Part shown: positions 4,517-7,936 of the stretch, in pieces | Layout: every line of letters begins with the position of its first letter | Position numbering within the stretch: the stretch's first letter is position 1 | Assembly (NCBI GenBank): GCA_023434095.1 | Contig: JAEYTJ010000083.1 | Span: 1-7,936 of the forward strand | Reading direction: 5' to 3' | Length of the DNA stretch: 7,936 bases | DNA from: Pseudomonadota bacterium | GTDB lineage: Bacteria; Pseudomonadota; Alphaproteobacteria; Rhizobiales; Xanthobacteraceae | Position numbers and translations under genes: made by a program | The notes under the pieces: generated by a model | Databases searched by the model: none | Told to the model about the DNA's origin: nothing | What the model saw: only the letters and a program-made list of their open reading frames with translations

Positions 4517-7477
4517 TCAATGCGCCTCGTCCCAGTTCAACGCCGCGCGGGCGTCGACCTTCAGCGGCACGTTCAGCGCCACGGCCGGGAAGGGGGCCAG
4601 CTCCATCACCTCGCGCACCACGGGGATGGTGGCGGCGACCTCGTCGTCGGGCACCTCGAAGATCAGCTCGTCGTGCACCTGCAGCAGCATGCGGGCGGAA
4701 AGGCGGGCCTTGGCCAGCGCCCCGTCCATCCGCACCATGGCGCGGCGGATGATGTCGGCGGCCGAACCCTGGAGGCGGGCATTGATCGCCGCGCGCTCGT
4801 TGAAGGCGCGGATCGAGGGGTTCTTGGCGTTGATGTCCGGGTAGTAGCAGCGCCGGCCGAACAGCGTTTCGACATAGCCATGCTCGCGGGCGAAGGCGCG
4901 GGTCTCGTCCATATAGGCGCGGATGCCGGGGAAGCGCTCGAAATAGCGCTTGATATAGGCGCCCGCCTCCTCGCGGGGGATGGAGAGCTGGTTGGCGAGG
5001 CCAAACGCCGAGATGCCGTAGATGATGCCGAAATTGATGGCTTTCGCCCGCCGGCGTACCTCGCCCGGCATGCCCTCGATCGGCACGCCGAACATTTCCG
5101 ACGCCGTCATGGCGTGAATGTCGAGCCCGTCCTGGAAGGCCTGGCGCAGCGAGGGCGTGTCGGCGATCTCAGCCAAGAGCCGCAGCTCGATCTGCGAGTA
5201 ATCGGCCGAGATCAGCTTGTGGCCCGGCGCGGCAATGAAGGCCTTGCGGATCTTGCGCCCTTCTTCCGAGCGCACCGGGATGTTCTGCAGATTCGGCTCG
5301 GAGGAGGAAAGCCGCCCCGTCGTGGTGGCCGCCAGCGCGAAGGAGGAATGCACCCGGCCGGTTTCGGGGTGGACATAGGAGGGCAGGGCGTCGGCATAGG
5401 TCGATTTCAGCTTCTGCAGCTGGCGCCAGTCGAGGATGCGGCGCGGCAGTTCGTGTCCCTGCTCTGCCAGCTCCTCCAGCACGTCGGCCCCCGTGGACCA
5501 CGCGCCCGTCGGCGTCTTGCGCCCGCCGGGAATGGCCATCTTGCCGAACAATATGTCGCCGAGCTGCTTGGGCGAGCCGGGGTTGAAGCTCTCCCCCGCC
5601 ATCTCGGAAATATCCGCTTCCAGCCGGCCCATGCCCTGCGCGAACTCGCCGGACAGGCGCGAGAGCATCTGCCGGTCGATCATGATGCCGCGCGCCTCCA
5701 TGCGGGCGAGCACGGCGACCAGCGGGCGCTCCAGCGTCTCGTAGACCGTGGCCTTGCCCTCGCTGGCGAGGCGGGGTTTCAGCACCCGCCACAGCCGCAG
5801 CGTCACGTCGGCATCCTCGGCGGCGTATTCGCTGGCCTTGTCGAGCGGGGCGCGGTCGAAGCAGATCTGCCCCTTCCCCTTGCCGCACACCTCCTCATAC
5901 TTGATCGGCGTGTGGCCGAGCCAGCGCATGGACAAGGGGTCCATGCCGTGCGGCGAGGCGCCGGCGTCCAGCACATAGGAGATCAGCATCGTGTCGTCGT
6001 AAGGGGCGACCTCGATGCCGACGCGCTTCAGCACCAGCCAGTCATATTTCAGGTTCTGGCCGATCTTGAGGACGGCGGGGTCCTCCATGAGCGGCTTCAG
6101 CACGGCGAGCGCGTCCCGGGTCGGAATCTGGTCCGGCAGCAGGCCTTCGCTGAACAGGCCCTCATCGCCACCCTTATGGGTAAGGGGGACGTAGCAGGCC
6201 TCGTTCGGCGCGGTGGCGAGCGAGAAGCCGACCAGCTCCGCCTGCATCGGGTCGAGGCCGGTGGTCTCGGTGTCGACCGCGACGACGCCGATCTGGGCGG
6301 CGCGGGTGACCCATTCCTCCAGCCGCGCCAGCGTGCGCACCGTCTCGTAGCGTGAGCGGTCGACCGGGGTGGCGGTGGCCTCCGCCTGCCGCTGGGCGGC
6401 GAGCGCCTGCGGGGTGAAGCCGTCCGCCGCGCTCGGCGCGTCCTCCACCGGCACCGCGGTCTCGCGCGTGTCCGGGTCGAGCCCGGCGGCCAGCAGCGCG
6501 CTTTCACCGCCGCCCGCCTTCAGGCCGGGGTCGGGCTCGATGGCGGCGACGTCGATCTCATAGGCCTCGCCGACGCGGCGGGTCAGCGTGGTGAATTCCA
6601 TCGCCTTGAGGAAGGCGATCAGCTTGCGGCCCTCCGGCTCCACCACGGCGATGTCGTCGAGCGGCACGTCGAGCGCCACGTCGCGCTTCAGCGTCACCAG
6701 CTGGCGCGACAGGCGGGCCTGGTCGGCGAACTCGATCAGGTTCTCGCGGCGCTTGGTCTGCTTGATCTCCTCGGCGCGGGCCAGCAGCGTGTCGAGGTCG
6801 CCATATTCGGCGAGCAGCTGGGCGGCGGTCTTGATGCCGATGCCGGGCACGCCGGGCACGTTGTCGACGGAATCGCCGGCGAGCGACTGCACGTCCACCA
6901 CCTTGTCGGGGGCGACGCCGAACTTCTCGAACACTTCCTCGACGCCGATCGCCTTGTCCTTCATCGGGTCGTACATGCGCACCAGCCCGTCGACGAGCTG
7001 CATCAGGTCCTTGTCGGAGGAAATGACGGTGACGCGGGCGCCCTTGGCCTTGGCCTCTTCGGCATAGGTGGCGATGAGGTCGTCGGCCTCAAAGCCGGCC
7101 TGCTCGACGCAGGCGAGATCGAAGGCGCGGGTCGCCTCGCGGATCAGCGGGAATTGCGGGCGCAGATCGTCCGGCAGCTCCGGGCGCTGCGCCTTGTAGA
7201 GCGGGTAGATGTCCTTGCGGAAGGTCTGCTCGGACTTGTCGAACACCACGGCGAGATGGGTCGGCCGGGGCGCGAAGCCGCCACCATTCTGGCCCGCGCG
7301 CACCAGCTTCCACAGCATATTGCAGAACCCCGCCACCGCGCCCACGGGCAGCTTGTCGGACGAGCGGGTGAGCGGCGGCAGAGCGTGATAGGCGCGGAAA
7401 ATATAAGCCGAGCCATCGATGAGGACGACATGGTCGCCGGTCTCGACGGTCTCGTGATGGGGATCAGTGGCGGGCAT
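4517..7477 (-). CDS. polA: DNA polymerase I with 5' nuclease and proofreading domains
   Basis: This polymerase fills gaps and removes RNA primers during lagging-strand synthesis and excision repair. It is 986 residues from the ATG at 7475-7477, which has GGAG six bases ahead; an upstream TTG at 7528 is unlikely. The 5' nuclease domain (about 15-305) shows VLIDG (D21), VVFD (D80), FEADD (D132, D133), SSDKD (D155, D157) and GDSVDN followed by GVPGIGIKTA. The 3'-5' exonuclease (about 375-575) is intact: DTETTG (D402, E404), NLKYD (D479) and YAAEDAD (Y551, D555). The polymerase part has motif A SADYSQIELR (D759), motif B RRRAKAINFGIIYG (R808, K812, F816, Y820) and motif C QVHDEL (D936), matching E. 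coli positions plus 54. An Ala/Pro-rich linker at about 310-375 accounts for much of the extra length over E. coli's 928. The AHSA1-type gene lies 61 bases upstream on the same strand. Confidence 0.99.
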   Translation of the reverse strand: MPATDPHHETVETGDHVVLIDGSAYIFRAYHALPPLTRSSDKLPVGAVAGFCNMLWKLVRAGQNGGGFAPRPTHLAVVFDKSEQTFRKDIYPLYKAQRPELPDDLRPQFPLIREATRAFDLACVEQAGFEADDLIATYAEEAKAKGARVTVISSDKDLMQLVDGLVRMYDPMKDKAIGVEEVFEKFGVAPDKVVDVQSLAGDSVDNVPGVPGIGIKTAAQLLAEYGDLDTLLARAEEIKQTKRRENLIEFADQARLSRQLVTLKRDVALDVPLDDIAVVEPEGRKLIAFLKAMEFTTLTRRVGEAYEIDVAAIEPDPGLKAGGGESALLAAGLDPDTRETAVPVEDAPSAADGFTPQALAAQRQAEATATPVDRSRYETVRTLARLEEWVTRAAQIGVVAVDTETTGLDPMQAELVGFSLATAPNEACYVPLTHKGGDEGLFSEGLLPDQIPTRDALAVLKPLMEDPAVLKIGQNLKYDWLVLKRVGIEVAPYDDTMLISYVLDAGASPHGMDPLSMRWLGHTPIKYEEVCGKGKGQICFDRAPLDKASEYAAEDADVTLRLWRVLKPRLASEGKATVYETLERPLVAVLARMEARGIMIDRQMLSRLSGEFAQGMGRLEADISEMAGESFNPGSPKQLGDILFGKMAIPGGRKTPTGAWSTGADVLEELAEQGHELPRRILDWRQLQKLKSTYADALPSYVHPETGRVHSSFALAATTTGRLSSSEPNLQNIPVRSEEGRKIRKAFIAAPGHKLISADYSQIELRLLAEIADTPSLRQAFQDGLDIHAMTASEMFGVPIEGMPGEVRRRAKAINFGIIYGISAFGLANQLSIPREEAGAYIKRYFERFPGIRAYMDETRAFAREHGYVETLFGRRCYYPDINAKNPSIRAFNERAAINARLQGSAADIIRRAMVRMDGALAKARLSARMLLQVHDELIFEVPDDEVAATIPVVREVMELAPFPAVALNVPLKVDARAALNWDEAH

Positions 7478-7538
7478 TGCGGGCTCCGTTTCGGGCCGCA
7501 CGATGCCCCCGGCGCCGCTTCGGGGCAAGGGGGCGGGA

Positions 7539-7936
7539 TCAGCGCGCCAGCCAGGCGGCGAGGCCGTCCAGCGTCTCGATCCCGTAGCCCACCGCGCCGA
7601 ACCCGATCACCGCCTGCCGCCGCGCGCGGCTCGGATGCAGCTGGCGCAGGGTGATCACGGTCTTGCCGTCGTCCTGCGCGTCGAAGGTCACCGTCATGCG
7701 GAACCGGTCGGGATCGCCGGGGTCGGGCGTGCCGTAATCCGCGACGATGCGCTCGTTCGGCACGATTTCGAGGAAACGCATGAGGTTGGGGAAGCGCTGC
7801 TCCCGCCCTTCGAACACACCGACCATGTCGAAGCGCCAGACCCCGCCCACGCGAATATCGGCCGCGTGGGTTTCGATGCGCAGGCCGGCCGGGCCGTACC
7901 ACGCGGCCAGCGCCGCCGGGTCCATCCAGGCGGCGA
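7539..7936 (-). CDS. AHSA1/SRPBCC-domain protein, start outside window
   Basis: This is a small protein of the START/Bet v 1-like superfamily, AHSA1 branch (Activator of Hsp90 ATPase homologue 1-like). Such bacterial proteins have a deep hydrophobic pocket and mostly unknown ligands. The last 132 codons are visible. Seen: AAWMDPAALAAWYGP, matching the family's usual xxAWTDPxxLxxWWGP near the N-terminus, then GGVWRFDM, the strand FLEIVPNERIV, MTVTFDAQDDGKTVITL and the closing helix GIETLDGLAAWLAR. The frame stays open to the window end, and the residues before the ATG at 7923-7925 already fit the family, so that ATG is internal and the true start lies beyond the right edge, probably by about 20 residues. 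Its stop is 61 bases from the polA start on the same strand, so read-through into polA is possible. Confidence 0.9.
   Translation of the reverse strand, partial: AAWMDPAALAAWYGPAGLRIETHAADIRVGGVWRFDMVGVFEGREQRFPNLMRFLEIVPNERIVADYGTPDPGDPDRFRMTVTFDAQDDGKTVITLRQLHPSRARRQAVIGFGAVGYGIETLDGLAAWLAR

Noticed and set aside
4448..6355. 635-codon plus-strand open frame opposite polA
   Set aside because: It is antisense to conserved polymerase motifs; its composition is typical of a shadow frame, and it starts inside intergenic repeat sequence.
7505..7526. Inverted GCCCC / GGGGC pair between the AHSA1-type gene and polA, considered as a terminator
   Set aside because: The stem is only five bases with a 12-base loop and no T-run; such pairs are common by chance at this GC.

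Overview
The window looks like ordinary chromosome from a GC-rich alphaproteobacterium, most likely Hyphomicrobiales and perhaps near Xanthobacteraceae (Ancylobacter, Starkeya, Xanthobacter). This is inferred from three things: the very high GC with strong GC3 bias, the combination of bacterial homospermidine synthase, intracellular PHB depolymerase and a proofreading-type PolA, and intergenic palindromes of the GTCATCCTGAGG / CTTCGAGG / GCCCGGCC kinds common in that order. No sequence search was possible, so the genus is only a guess.

Layout from left to right. Homospermidine synthase (minus strand) runs off the left edge, so its C-terminus is missing. A gene-free stretch (1040-1414) follows, filled largely by related hairpin repeats. 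It leads into a 96-residue GIY-YIG nuclease-family gene on the plus strand, which has matching repeats again just after its stop. The intracellular poly(3-hydroxybutyrate) depolymerase phaZ (minus) converges on it. A divergent glutathione S-transferase-like gene (plus) carries either an unusual Ala/Pro/Lys/Arg-rich N-terminal tail or a mis-set start. A second gene-free stretch (4190-4516), between convergent genes, is a mosaic of at least four palindromic elements. DNA polymerase I (polA, minus) follows, complete with 5' nuclease, proofreading exonuclease and polymerase motifs. An AHSA1/SRPBCC-domain protein (minus) lies just upstream of polA and is cut by the right edge.

The genes do not form one pathway. 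They are single housekeeping or metabolic units (polyamine synthesis, carbon-storage breakdown, thiol/GST chemistry, DNA replication and repair). The closest thing to an operon is the AHSA1-type gene followed 61 bases later by polA. The least explained part is the association of the small GIY-YIG gene with palindromic repeats on both sides. It resembles the layout of REP elements with RAYT transposases but has a different nuclease family. I see no tRNA, rRNA, CRISPR array, insertion sequence, prophage or replication origin.
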